Origin: Virgibacillus sp. AGTR
GTDB taxonomy: Bacteria > Bacillota > Bacilli > Bacillales > Amphibacillaceae
Assembly (NCBI RefSeq): GCF_016919725.2
Contig: NZ_JAJERH010000027.1
Location: forward strand, 1 to 50,902
Length of the DNA: 50,902 nt
Direction: 5' to 3'
The position numbers were made by a program, and so were the translations under genes. Under the pieces are notes generated by a model. That model worked only from the letters and a program-made list of their open reading frames with translations. It searched no databases and was not told the DNA's origin. Position 1 is the stretch's first letter. Each line of letters begins with the position of its first letter. Of the stretch, positions 32,716-42,173 are shown piece after piece.

Positions 32716-32793
32716 TCTATCTAGGGTAAAGAGATAGGATTATGTACTATCTAAAGTTCTTAGGTAATAGACAACTGGACTCTAAGACTAATC

Positions 32794-32826
32794 CGAACAA
32801 AGTTTAATAGCTTTGTTCGCATTTTC
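32794..32826. terminator. Possible terminator between convergent operons
   Basis: CGAACAAAG (32794-32802) pairs with CTTTGTTCG (32811-32819), followed on the plus strand by CATTTTCT. It could end either the tagO2 operon readthrough or csaB transcription, but the T-runs are weak. The rest of 32716-32951 holds no gene that I can support. Confidence 0.45.
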
Positions 32827-32951
32827 TATTAACTACCCCATATTCTTTTTCGTAGACATGCTTATCCTGGATAGAATTAACATGTAGTACCTGTTTTAAT
32901 GAAGGCAACATAACATAGAAATTCGGGCCTAGTTATCCATTCCTTGTAAAT

Positions 32952-34058
32952 TTAAACATTGCTATACGGACGTTTTTGCCTTTTCCCAAAGAAAAGATTT
33001 AATGCGAGTTCAGGTGTATTCCGTGCATCATGTTGATAAGTCTTTATTTTCTTCCTTAGCTTAGTTCGCTTCAGTTCTTGATTGCATAATGCCTCATTAG
33101 CTTGGTTATATAATTGTTTGCTGTTCCAGTTATTTTCTTCAACATGCCCGACTACAGGCTGTTCACAGAGCGCTGCAAAAGCATCTATTTTGGGGTCATA
33201 GGAAATAGCTATAAATGGTGTGTAATTAATTGCTGAAAATATGAGCGAATGCAGACGCATACCTATTAGTAGATTGGATTCACCAATAAGTGCAATTTTA
33301 GCTTCTAAGGAAGCGTTAGCTGGTGAAATATAGCTATATTCATTCATTAATTCAGCGGTTTCTTTTGATTTGCGTTCATCTTGTTTTCCATGCATAGGAA
33401 CGAATACAATGGCATAACCATCTTGAACGAGTTTATCTAAGCAGGATGCTATTTTTTGAATGAATGGTTTATTTGTCGGCCAATCTCTTACACTTACAGC
33501 TATAAATTTTCGGTTAAATTTATTAGCCTTTTCCCACTTATGAGTAAACGAACTGGAGTCTAAACCTAATACAGGATCTGGTACAATAGTAGATGCATGT
33601 CTTACACCAATCTTAGTAAGTAAATTCTGTGACGCCTTGTCACGTACAGTAATTTGTTCAACATTATTTAAAGTATACTTAACTAGCCATTTGCTTAGGA
33701 TTCCGTTAATAGGTCCCATACCTTGCGCATAAATAAAAACGGGTTTATTCAACATCTTTGCTAACTTAATAATGCCAGTATAATAAGGGATTGTAAACAT
33801 ACCTGTTTTATCCTGTAATAAGCTTCCACCACCACTAATTAATCCATCTGATTCTTTCAACGCTTGAGTAATCTCGGTAATCTTTCTTCGATTTACAGCA
33901 TTAACCTGATACGTATCTTTAGTTTTTTCAGGGTCATTGGATAAAATAGTAATTTTTATATCGGGCTGGACCTTACGGATCTGTTCAATAATTGAAAATA
34001 AAATAGCCTCATCCCCAACATTATCAAATCCGTAATAACCTGAAAGTACAATATGCAT
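32952..34058 (-). CDS. csaB: CsaB polysaccharide pyruvyltransferase
   Basis: The 368-residue protein belongs to the pyruvyltransferase (CsaB/WcaK) family, which adds ketal pyruvate to wall polysaccharide; in Bacillus anthracis this modification is what SLH domains bind. Seen here are GYYGFDNVGDEAIL near the N-terminus, SGGGSLLQDKTG near 95-106, DPVLGLD near 165 and GMRLHSLIFSAINYTPFIAISYD near 275 (GMRLHSLIF carries the conserved His). The start at 34058 follows GAGGTGG at 5 bp and overlaps the DUF5693 stop by one base (TAATG). It is the last gene of an operon whose first gene encodes an SLH-domain enzyme, which makes the assignment coherent. Confidence 0.94.
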   Translation of the reverse strand: MHIVLSGYYGFDNVGDEAILFSIIEQIRKVQPDIKITILSNDPEKTKDTYQVNAVNRRKITEITQALKESDGLISGGGSLLQDKTGMFTIPYYTGIIKLAKMLNKPVFIYAQGMGPINGILSKWLVKYTLNNVEQITVRDKASQNLLTKIGVRHASTIVPDPVLGLDSSSFTHKWEKANKFNRKFIAVSVRDWPTNKPFIQKIASCLDKLVQDGYAIVFVPMHGKQDERKSKETAELMNEYSYISPANASLEAKIALIGESNLLIGMRLHSLIFSAINYTPFIAISYDPKIDAFAALCEQPVVGHVEENNWNSKQLYNQANEALCNQELKRTKLRKKIKTYQHDARNTPELALNLFFGKRQKRPYSNV

Positions 34059-35917
34059 TATGTCCACCTCTTCCGATAGTAATTTTCAATAAACGGTGCA
34101 CTTTTTCTGTATATCAGGATCAGCAAAAGTCCAATAAGGTAGCCAATTCCAATGCTGTATGTCGTTCGTAGCAAGGAAATATGTAAAGGAATATGGATAT
34201 GGGTAAAGGTATTCATTACAGATAAAAACCCAATGATTCCAGGGATAAGCATGAGTTTTCCTAGCAGTCTATTTGTGCTAATGACATAGATCGCTGATAG
34301 ATAGAACGGAAACCCAATAAGGAATTCTTTGGTCCTTGGACGTACATATAGCCATTCCTCTAATTTGCTTCGTATCATCATTTCCATCTCACTAACATTA
34401 GCACTATTTCCTGTCCTAGTAATGTAATAAAAACCGACTACACCAAGGATAAAGATTACTAGAAGGTGCCAATACTTTACAGGAACATGTAATAATTTTA
34501 ACGCTTCTCTCCAGAATAATAATCCACCGATAAACAAGATAGGTATGATATAAACTAATTTTACTCCTCTAAATACCTCAAATCCGGACATAAAGGCATT
34601 GCCGTTTAACAAACCGATCACAATGATTATTCCGATGAACGTAATACTCAGTGCTTTTAAGAATTGTAAGGTAATGCTTAGAAGTCTTCCATCTCCTTTA
34701 TTTATTGTAGACAATACTGCAAATATTGGTGCGATGATCGCAATAATTAATGCAAATCCCTGCATGAGAAATAGCTTTTGAGTCATGAAATAGGCTAAAG
34801 CTAAAATTGTCATGAATATAAAAGAAGCAGCTGTATATTTTCTGTTTAACAACATCGATGAAGCTAATCCAGTAAACAGAATGCCTGTAATGAAAATAAT
34901 TACTTGCATCCATATAGGTGTGCTTATTTCTTTAAACGGTATAGGTATTCCCTGTTGATAATTACGAGCTAAGCCATCATGCACGCCTGTAATAAAAGTG
35001 TTTGTCTGTTTTAAGCTCTTATCAGGCTCATTTGTTGGGATATGAAAGAAAATAGAACGTATATTGCGTTCTTTAACAGCTCTTACAGCTTGATCAATAT
35101 TTTCTGGGAGTGTTTTATTATTTAAGTGAATGCTATGCAAGCGAATTGTACTGTAATCTGTAGTACGAGCAATCGTTTGTAATCCCTTCTGATGGCTAAA
35201 TTCAATAGAATAAAAATGGTAACCAGCGTCTATTAGTTGGTTTGTCCATTCTTTTACGTTATCCATATGTGGATAACCAATCACATCTTGCCCATAGAAT
35301 AATATATTTGAAGTGTATGCTTCATTTAATTTAATTAGTTCGTTAACACTCTTCTGATTCCATGTTGGGCTTGCATTTTCAACTCTAAACATATAATGAA
35401 ATCCATGTCGTTCAACTTGTTCAATTGTTTCTTTGTTATAAGCAATATTTTTTGAAAGAAGATCTTTTTCTCGTTCAATAAAATAAAATGCTTGACCGTT
35501 TATAGTTACAGAGGAAGGCTGCAAATTGTCTTTAATGAGTTTATTAAAATAGGATTCCTTTGGTTGAGAAAAATAATATCCTTTTTTGTTTGAATGAACG
35601 GCTTGTTGATTGTTAAACCGCAAGGCGTTATTTATTTCCTGCTCATTATAAATCGTAATTATGTCTTGATTTTCCAACCATTTTAGCGAGATTGGGCTTA
35701 TACTAACGGTAGTTAATCCAGCTTCTTTTAAGGAAGAGAGAATATCATCCGTATTAACATCTCCATTTTCTGTCGCTAACTGTTCAATTTCTTGGTAAGG
35801 AACAGCAATCTCATAGGTGTTGTTCTTCGTTTCTGTCTGCCAGCGCTCAACGATTCCAGGTATCGTGCATACGAGTAAGGCAATCAAAGTAAGCCAAATC
35901 CATTTCTGTTTTGTCAT
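34058..35917 (-). CDS. DUF5693 membrane protein
   Basis: The 619-residue protein has an N-terminal signal-anchor (about 8-25), a large extracytoplasmic domain (about 26-330) and a C-terminal membrane half with about nine to ten helices. It matches DUF5693, regularly found between a flippase gene and csaB in SLH-bearing Firmicutes. The soluble domain contains a TIM-barrel-like run of short strands (TTVSISPISLKWL, SIEFSHQKGL). No catalytic motif is evident. Overlaps of 4 bp with the flippase and 1 bp with csaB make a shared role in pyruvylated polymer export or modification likely; the actual function is unknown. Confidence 0.82.
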   Translation of the reverse strand: MTKQKWIWLTLIALLVCTIPGIVERWQTETKNNTYEIAVPYQEIEQLATENGDVNTDDILSSLKEAGLTTVSISPISLKWLENQDIITIYNEQEINNALRFNNQQAVHSNKKGYYFSQPKESYFNKLIKDNLQPSSVTINGQAFYFIEREKDLLSKNIAYNKETIEQVERHGFHYMFRVENASPTWNQKSVNELIKLNEAYTSNILFYGQDVIGYPHMDNVKEWTNQLIDAGYHFYSIEFSHQKGLQTIARTTDYSTIRLHSIHLNNKTLPENIDQAVRAVKERNIRSIFFHIPTNEPDKSLKQTNTFITGVHDGLARNYQQGIPIPFKEISTPIWMQVIIFITGILFTGLASSMLLNRKYTAASFIFMTILALAYFMTQKLFLMQGFALIIAIIAPIFAVLSTINKGDGRLLSITLQFLKALSITFIGIIIVIGLLNGNAFMSGFEVFRGVKLVYIIPILFIGGLLFWREALKLLHVPVKYWHLLVIFILGVVGFYYITRTGNSANVSEMEMMIRSKLEEWLYVRPRTKEFLIGFPFYLSAIYVISTNRLLGKLMLIPGIIGFLSVMNTFTHIHIPLHISLLRTTYSIGIGYLIGLLLILIYRKSAPFIENYYRKRWT

Positions 35918-37482
35918 TTTTTTGCTCTTCCTTTCTGACTTAAATAAGGAATGTTCTTTAGGATGTCGTTTTTATGCACTACGTTATATAACTGTAATTG
36001 TAAAATATATATGATAATTCCAATTACGGTAGCTCCGACTAAATAGAGTAATGCTTGAATTCGCGTCCATTCAGAGATTGGGATAAATAATGTTGGTATC
36101 CCAATAACTGCTCCCATAAGAACCGAGGCTACGACGATTTTTGTAACCACCTTTTTCCTGAAGGAAAATGAATAGTGTCTATAAATAAACATTGTATTTA
36201 TGATAAATAGAATAATGTATACTGCTAGAGTAGATAATGCTGCACCACGTAAACCCAATAATTGAATTAGATAAATATTGAATAGAGCTTTCGCTATAAT
36301 ACCGAAAACAATAATCATAGCTGCTTGTTTAGCGAAGTTCATACCTTGAAGAATCCCAGTACTCAGTATAGTTAACGAAGTAAATACTGAACTAAGTCCA
36401 ATAATAGCCAGTACGTTGCTTCCCTCTAGGTTTGTGAACAAAGCTAAATTAATGGGTAAGGTTAATGCAAGTAACCCCATCGCTGCGGGCCAAGAAAGTA
36501 TATGTGCTATGTGGTATGTCTTTTCTGTTATAGACCGAACTTGAGACTTATCACCTGCTGCGAGTTTAGTCGTTATTAAAGGTATGAGTGGCAATACAAT
36601 GGATGTAGCGAACACTGTTGCAATTTGTACAACGGAAAGCCCCCGTCCATATATACCGTAAAGGTAATTAATTCGCGTTTCCGACGCTCCGATACTTCGT
36701 AAACCATATGGAATGGTGAAGGAGTCGATGAAATTAATTAATGCCATCGTAATTGCTCCAATTGCTATAGGTATAGACAGCTTTAATATATGTTTACTCC
36801 AGGAAATAAATAGCTGCATCGTATATTTTCTACTTAACGTTTGCTTGAAGGAAGACCGCAAGTATTTTAATCTTAAGTAGATAAGTGATACGAGCGCCCC
36901 TACAACCGATCCAATCATAATACCACCAGCTACCTTTTCATCGGACAAGCCTTTATGAACAAAATAATAAGCGATCATTAGTATTAATCCGACGCGAATA
37001 AATTGTTCAATAACTTGGGAAATAGCTGTTGGTTTCATATCATCAAAGCCTTGAAAGTACCCTCTGTAAACGGCCATATATGGCGCTATTAATAAAGTGG
37101 CTGTTACTACGATTAAAGCTAGCCTTGTAGAATGTCCTCCCAAAGCAGATGCAAGTGGGAAAGAAAAACTATAAATTAGTAGAAAGCTGCAAATACCAAA
37201 TAACAAAGCAAGAATACTAGCTGTTACATGAATTTCTTTGATAAAGGATAATTCACCATTTGTTCGTGCTTCGGCAATTAGTTTCGAAATGGCAATAGGA
37301 ATTCCTGCCACCGATAATGTAAGAGCAACCATATAAACGGGATACACGAGGCTAAAGATTCCTAAAACATGATCTCCCGCTATATTTTGCAGTGGTATAC
37401 GAAAGATGCTTCCTAATAACTTAGATGCTAATGTAGCGCTAGTTAATAGCAGCGTACTTTTTACAAAAGCAGAACGGCTCAT
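35914..37482 (-). CDS. Polysaccharide flippase (Wzx/MurJ-superfamily, SpoVB-like)
   Basis: The 522-residue membrane protein has about fourteen helices and belongs to the MVF/MATE-like polysaccharide exporter superfamily. The N-terminus TLLLTSATLASKLLGSIFRIPLQ, with the Arg at the end of helix 1 (short form LASKLLGSIFRIPLQ), and YRGYFQGFDDMKPTAIS near 165 are characteristic. The start at 37482 follows AAAGGGGA at 9 bp and overlaps the tagA stop (ATGA). It probably flips the undecaprenyl-linked polymer unit made via TagO/TagA, before CsaB-dependent decoration is exposed outside. Confidence 0.9.
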   Translation of the reverse strand: MSRSAFVKSTLLLTSATLASKLLGSIFRIPLQNIAGDHVLGIFSLVYPVYMVALTLSVAGIPIAISKLIAEARTNGELSFIKEIHVTASILALLFGICSFLLIYSFSFPLASALGGHSTRLALIVVTATLLIAPYMAVYRGYFQGFDDMKPTAISQVIEQFIRVGLILMIAYYFVHKGLSDEKVAGGIMIGSVVGALVSLIYLRLKYLRSSFKQTLSRKYTMQLFISWSKHILKLSIPIAIGAITMALINFIDSFTIPYGLRSIGASETRINYLYGIYGRGLSVVQIATVFATSIVLPLIPLITTKLAAGDKSQVRSITEKTYHIAHILSWPAAMGLLALTLPINLALFTNLEGSNVLAIIGLSSVFTSLTILSTGILQGMNFAKQAAMIIVFGIIAKALFNIYLIQLLGLRGAALSTLAVYIILFIINTMFIYRHYSFSFRKKVVTKIVVASVLMGAVIGIPTLFIPISEWTRIQALLYLVGATVIGIIIYILQLQLYNVVHKNDILKNIPYLSQKGRAKK

Positions 37483-38213
37483 GAAATTTTCCCCTTTGTT
37501 TTTTGCCTGACGATCCGGAATGCAAATTGAGGAAGTGTAAGCATTCTCCTCCATCTGGTTGGTTGCTTTAATAAGCGGTAGAACCATTCCAAGTTTAGCT
37601 TTTGAAAAATCATAGGTGCTCGTTTAACTGTTCCGGCGATAACATCAAAGGAGCCTCCAACACCCATAAATATTCCGTAATCAAAATTAGATAGGTTATT
37701 TGCTATCCAACTTTCTTGTCCAGGGCAACCAAGCGCGACAAAAGTTATATCTGGTTGGAGCCGAGCGATTGACGCTGTAATATCTTTTGATTCTCGATCA
37801 AAGTAGCCATGCTGAGAACCAACAATTTCAATGTTTGGGTAACGAGTTGAAATTTCGTTTACCGTTTTTTCTAAAGTTCCTTCTTTAGCACCAAGTAAAA
37901 AGATTCGATATCTATTCTTATCTGCGAGTTTTAACAAATCAATCATTGTATCATAGCCAGTAACTCGCTCAGGCAAAGGCTGGTTTAGCAACTTAGCTGC
38001 CTTTACGATTCCTATACCATCAGCAACAACATACGTCGCGTGCTGCAAATGTTGCATGAACTGTTGATCATGATTTGCTTTCATAACAACTTCTGGATTA
38101 GCTGTTACAATAAATGTCTTTTCTTTTTTCTGAATCCGTTGGTTTAGTAGCTGTACAAAAGAATGTTGATTTGTATTTAAAAAAGGTATATCCATAATTG
38201 TTACGTGCTTCAT
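37479..38213 (-). CDS. tagA: TagA/WecG N-acetylmannosaminyltransferase (GT26)
   Basis: The 244-residue GT26 enzyme adds ManNAc to GlcNAc-diphosphoundecaprenol, the second step of linkage-unit or wall-polymer synthesis after TagO. Motifs are TANPEVVMKA near 38-47, YVVADGIGIVKAA near 60-72, FLLGAKEG near 105 and VALGCPGQESW near 158-168. The C-terminal appendage ending LEWFYRLLKQPTRWRR is the membrane-associating tail of the family. It lies 39 bp after the SLH-glucosaminidase gene and overlaps the flippase by 4 bp. Confidence 0.95.
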   Translation of the reverse strand: MKHVTIMDIPFLNTNQHSFVQLLNQRIQKKEKTFIVTANPEVVMKANHDQQFMQHLQHATYVVADGIGIVKAAKLLNQPLPERVTGYDTMIDLLKLADKNRYRIFLLGAKEGTLEKTVNEISTRYPNIEIVGSQHGYFDRESKDITASIARLQPDITFVALGCPGQESWIANNLSNFDYGIFMGVGGSFDVIAGTVKRAPMIFQKLNLEWFYRLLKQPTRWRRMLTLPQFAFRIVRQKTKGKIS

Positions 38214-38252
38214 ATTTTCAAACTCCTTTGAAGGAAAAGCATGATTATAAGA

Positions 38253-40349
38253 TCAGTTAGTTGTATCTTGTTTTTGAAGATAGGCATGATGAACCCAACC
38301 GAATCCATTTTCATAATAAATTTTAAGCCAGTCACCTTCTTGAATAATATCGTTAGATTCTTCGTTAAAAGCTACATTAATATATTCATTTGCTTGTAGT
38401 TTGCCAATGATATCTCCTTTTTGATTAGGTTTATTGCGCACAAGCAGATTTGATTCCATATTTTTAACTTGAAAAAGGTTGTTAAGCTTAATATAGTCTT
38501 TAAACACCCAACCTTTATCTTGATAATCTGATACATAATACCAATTTTCATGCACATCGAACACTTGTACAGGAGTATCAATTAATAGTTGTTTAATGAT
38601 TGACTCTTGATTCGATGTGGAAGGTTCTGTTCTTAAATGGACATGATTTCCAGTGATTCTAGCAACTAGCGAACCAACCGCTTTTGATTGACTTGGCATT
38701 TCTTGATCATCAGTAGGAGGAAACATGATCAGTTTCGACTTCCGACTATTTTTGGCTTGCAAGTAACTACCTGAAACCCAGCCAATAGTTTCATTTGCTC
38801 TTACTTTGTACCAGCCTCCATTTTCACCAATAACTGTTACTGTCATATTATCTTCCAAGGTTTTGATAATACGGAATGATGTTGTTGGACCAGTTCGAAG
38901 GTTCAAATTGGCTGTAGTTGTTAATTTTATGCCTTGATTTTTTGTATCAACATGGTATTGCTTATCACCGCTAGGTTTACCTTTGGCATTTGGTTGTTGA
39001 TTAAAAGTAGGTACATCGTACTTCAAAACATAATTATCTAGTAAATTATAAATCTCTTGAATTCTATTCGTTTGCAAAATAGCCCAACTTACATGGGTAG
39101 CGTATTGAGGGTATCCTGGGTTGTTTGGATTCCATCTCATCTTATATAATGTGTTTTGACCGTCGTTTATGTAGTTATTTGCAATATTTTTTGCACCACC
39201 AATGATGGCTGCTGCTGGGGAAAACCAGCCTTTCAGAAAAGCATACTTTGCTCCGCCATTTAATGGATCATTATCTATAGCTCCATAACCATACATATTG
39301 TATACCGTATAGGTAGCCTTATTTTCGGAAACAATATTGCCGTTTTTATCCACTGGAATCCCGCTTGCAAGCTTTGAAGTACCATTGCCGGTTTCATGAA
39401 GCGCATGTGCCATTAAATACACTTCATTAACTCCATATCGTCTACCTGCTTCTATAAATGAGCTAGCTTGTCCAGATAAAGTGCCCTTATTTTGCAGTAC
39501 TTTTCTATTAATCTCGTGCGGATTTAGATTTGCGTTCTCTGAAAGGTTTAGAAACTGAAAGTAGTCACTTGATTCCTTAGAGAAATTATTTGGATTCGCA
39601 TAGTATTCGACAAGTGATCTACTAGCAGTATATTTTCCAGCGCCATCTACTTTAGGTGTTTTGGTTACTTGAATGTCAATCATTTTCTTAAAGGAATAAT
39701 TATAATGAGTGTAATCAATTCTTATTTTAGGTTCATCGATGTGTTGCAACAGCCGATTTAATATAGCTGACATTTCACCTCGAGTTGTGCTATCTAATGG
39801 TGCAAAAAATAAACCTTCGTTATTTTTTTTACCAGCAATGATATTTAAATAGACTAATTCCTGAATAGCACCGTAGAACATAGGATTAATGTCTTTGTTA
39901 TCCGTAAATAAAAGTGGGGCTTTATCTGCACTTACTCCTTTTAGATCTAGTGCACGTTTCATCATAGCGGCTACCTCTTGGCGAGAAATATGCTTTTTTG
40001 GTTTGAAAACGTGATTTGGATAACCACCAATAATCTTATTATTTGTTGCGGTAACGATCGCAGTGTAATACCAATCGTCCTTTTTAACATCAGAAAAATT
40101 AGTTCCTGTAGAGTCAGTAGATAGGTTTAAAGCTCTAACTAAAAAAACAGTAAACTCTGCTCTTGTTATTGGTCGATTTGGACGATATGTTCCATCACTG
40201 TATCCATTCATAATCCCTCTTTCAATAAGTATCAACATACTTTTTTCAAAATAGTGTCCATGAATATCCGATTGAGCATAAACTGGTTGAGGTAAGCTAA
40301 GCGTGATTAGCATAATAGGAATGAAGAAAAATTTGTATATCTTTTTCAT
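38253..40349 (-). CDS. SLH-domain endo-beta-N-acetylglucosaminidase with SH3 domains
   Basis: The 698-residue secreted autolysin has a signal peptide (1-25, cut after YAQ). Three SLH domains span about 27-206, with GYSDGTYRPNRPITRAEF as a textbook repeat core. A glucosaminidase domain spans about 260-450, with AHALHETGNGTSKLASGI holding the catalytic Glu. Three bacterial SH3 domains follow (about 485-540, 560-620 and 630-692; for example LNLRTGPTTSFRIIKTL). SLH domains bind pyruvylated secondary wall polymer, and csaB is in the same operon. The best ribosome site (AAAGGGGG) is 15 bp from the ATG, unusually far. It probably cleaves peptidoglycan glycan strands at the surface. Confidence 0.93.
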   Translation of the reverse strand: MKKIYKFFFIPIMLITLSLPQPVYAQSDIHGHYFEKSMLILIERGIMNGYSDGTYRPNRPITRAEFTVFLVRALNLSTDSTGTNFSDVKKDDWYYTAIVTATNNKIIGGYPNHVFKPKKHISRQEVAAMMKRALDLKGVSADKAPLLFTDNKDINPMFYGAIQELVYLNIIAGKKNNEGLFFAPLDSTTRGEMSAILNRLLQHIDEPKIRIDYTHYNYSFKKMIDIQVTKTPKVDGAGKYTASRSLVEYYANPNNFSKESSDYFQFLNLSENANLNPHEINRKVLQNKGTLSGQASSFIEAGRRYGVNEVYLMAHALHETGNGTSKLASGIPVDKNGNIVSENKATYTVYNMYGYGAIDNDPLNGGAKYAFLKGWFSPAAAIIGGAKNIANNYINDGQNTLYKMRWNPNNPGYPQYATHVSWAILQTNRIQEIYNLLDNYVLKYDVPTFNQQPNAKGKPSGDKQYHVDTKNQGIKLTTTANLNLRTGPTTSFRIIKTLEDNMTVTVIGENGGWYKVRANETIGWVSGSYLQAKNSRKSKLIMFPPTDDQEMPSQSKAVGSLVARITGNHVHLRTEPSTSNQESIIKQLLIDTPVQVFDVHENWYYVSDYQDKGWVFKDYIKLNNLFQVKNMESNLLVRNKPNQKGDIIGKLQANEYINVAFNEESNDIIQEGDWLKIYYENGFGWVHHAYLQKQDTTN

Positions 40350-40567
40350 GACGTTGTAAAGATGCCCCCTTTAAGTGTGCTCACAGATACAATGTTCTAC
40401 TTAACTTTTATGACAACACCAATAGTAGTACATTTAAGAGGCAATTTCAGTATAATTTACAGATAATTAATATTATTTACCGAATCTTAACAGTAGTTAG
40501 TGGGAGAGTATGGTATTCTATGAGTGAGGAAGAAGTGTATTATTCATACAACGTGAAGTAACAGAAA

Positions 40568-40602
40568 TAGAAAAACATCCCACTCATATCGAATGGAATG
40601 TT
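40568..40602 (-). terminator. Intrinsic terminator of the second tagD-tagB unit
   Basis: Read on the minus strand, AACATTCCA pairs with TGGGATGTT and is followed by TTTTCTATTT. The stem overlaps the tagB stop codon at 40601. Confidence 0.7.
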
Positions 40603-41782
40603 AGATAATAGCTCTTTCTTTTTCCTTTTCTTCTGTACCAGTTAAATATTTAGCAAGGTTCAGGCTAGCTGTACCATTAGAGTATTCGTTCCATTGGTCA
40701 GCGAATTCTTTAATCTGCAAATAATCAAATCTATTTTCCTTTATTGCGAGAATAATAGCATCTGTTGATGCTACAACCGGGCCCGGCATTTTATGTTCAT
40801 AGTCATCAATTAAGCCACTAGTATAGCTATATTCTTCCATATCATATGCAAAGAATATCATTGGCTTTTCTAGTAATGCATATTCGAATGGGATAGATGA
40901 ATAATCTGTAATTAATAAGTCAGTAATTAGCAATAAATGATTCGTATCATAGAAGTCCGACACATCATATACAAAATCTTTATACGCTTCACTGATCTCA
41001 TACGTTACAGCAGGATGTGGTTTAATAAACAGAACATAATCATTCGAAAGTTCTTGATACAGCTTTTGAATATCTAAGTGTAATTGATAATTAGAGAGCT
41101 GGTTATTTCGAAAAGTCGGTGCATACAAGATAATCTGTTTGTTTTTAATCATCGGATATTTTTCTGTCATATTCCTGTAGATATGATCCTTCATAGAATG
41201 ATCGAACAGTATATCAGAACGTGGTATTCCAGTACGCAATATGCGGTCATCTGTAAGACCGAAACTTTTTTTAAATGTCTCTGCCATCATGTTAGATCCA
41301 ACAACGGTAAAATCAAAGGTACGATATACTTGAGCAAAACGTTCATTTGCTTTTGCTGTCCTAAATTCATTTGTTGGATCCATTAACCCAAAATTCTTGA
41401 TGGCACCGCCAGCATGCCAAAGTTGGATGCAAGTAGCATTATCTCTAAATTTAGTAGCAGCTAAAAATCCATAATACGTATCTACTAAAATAGTTGAAGC
41501 AGTAGCAAGATGATAAATAGATTTAATATAAGAAATGGGATGCTTTATATCAAATACAATTATTTGGGCTTGTCGACTATCAAAGCGATACTTGCATGAC
41601 GAGTCTTTTAAAATAATAATTTCTTCATTAGAAAGCTTCTTTATAGCATTCGTTGTATAATAAATATTATCACCAAATGTAGCGACTCCAACTACCTTCT
41701 TTTTTAAAGGAAAGAGCTTAAAAAAGTTAAAGAGTATACGAAAAATAAACAAGTATACACTAATAGCAAGTTCTTTAACCAT
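40601..41782 (-). CDS. tagB: TagB-like CDP-glycerol:glycerophosphotransferase
   Basis: The 393-residue paralogue of the enzyme at 24412 has its active site intact: LWHAGGAIKNFG (His123), ILYAPTFRNNQ near 220, FIKPHPAVTY near 255 and LITDYSSIPFEYALL near 290. The N-terminal hydrophobic, amphipathic helix (about 5-25) fits peripheral membrane attachment. By family it adds the first glycerol phosphate to the ManNAc-GlcNAc-diphosphoundecaprenol linkage unit. It overlaps tagD by 8 bp, exactly as the other cassette does, so the two tagD-tagB units are duplicates. Confidence 0.93.
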   Translation of the reverse strand: MVKELAISVYLFIFRILFNFFKLFPLKKKVVGVATFGDNIYYTTNAIKKLSNEEIIILKDSSCKYRFDSRQAQIIVFDIKHPISYIKSIYHLATASTILVDTYYGFLAATKFRDNATCIQLWHAGGAIKNFGLMDPTNEFRTAKANERFAQVYRTFDFTVVGSNMMAETFKKSFGLTDDRILRTGIPRSDILFDHSMKDHIYRNMTEKYPMIKNKQIILYAPTFRNNQLSNYQLHLDIQKLYQELSNDYVLFIKPHPAVTYEISEAYKDFVYDVSDFYDTNHLLLITDLLITDYSSIPFEYALLEKPMIFFAYDMEEYSYTSGLIDDYEHKMPGPVVASTDAIILAIKENRFDYLQIKEFADQWNEYSNGTASLNLAKYLTGTEEKEKERAII

Positions 41783-42173
41783 TATTCGCCTTATTTAAAT
41801 CTGCTTTAATTTTTGTTGTAGAGATTCCTACGGTTCTTGGTAAGTAAACGACTTCACAATAATCTTTTAAAAAGTCAAATTTACCCTCCCAGTCATCTCC
41901 CATTACAAAAACATCCACATCGTGTTTTTGTACATCTTCTACTTTTTGTTCCCACGTATACTCAGGAATAACTTCGTCTACATAACGTATTGCTTCAAGA
42001 ATTGCTTTCCTTTGTTCGAATGAATAGTACGCTTTTTTCCCCTTCAACGCATTAAACTCATCAGCAGAAATAGCAACAATTAAATAGTCTCCAAACTCCT
42101 TAGCACGTCTCAATATATTAATATGACCAGTATGAAGTAGGTCAAAAGTCCCGTAAGTGATTACTTTTTTCAT
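41775..42173 (-). CDS. tagD: Glycerol-3-phosphate cytidylyltransferase (second copy)
   Basis: The 132-residue CDP-glycerol synthase has HTGH at 14-17 and RTVGISTT near 113-120. It is the same length as, and clearly similar along its whole length to, the copy at 25562. ACGGAGGTATTTAAC precedes the ATG. It is first in a two-gene unit with tagB and divergent from tagF. Confidence 0.95.
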   Translation of the reverse strand: MKKVITYGTFDLLHTGHINILRRAKEFGDYLIVAISADEFNALKGKKAYYSFEQRKAILEAIRYVDEVIPEYTWEQKVEDVQKHDVDVFVMGDDWEGKFDFLKDYCEVVYLPRTVGISTTKIKADLNKANNG

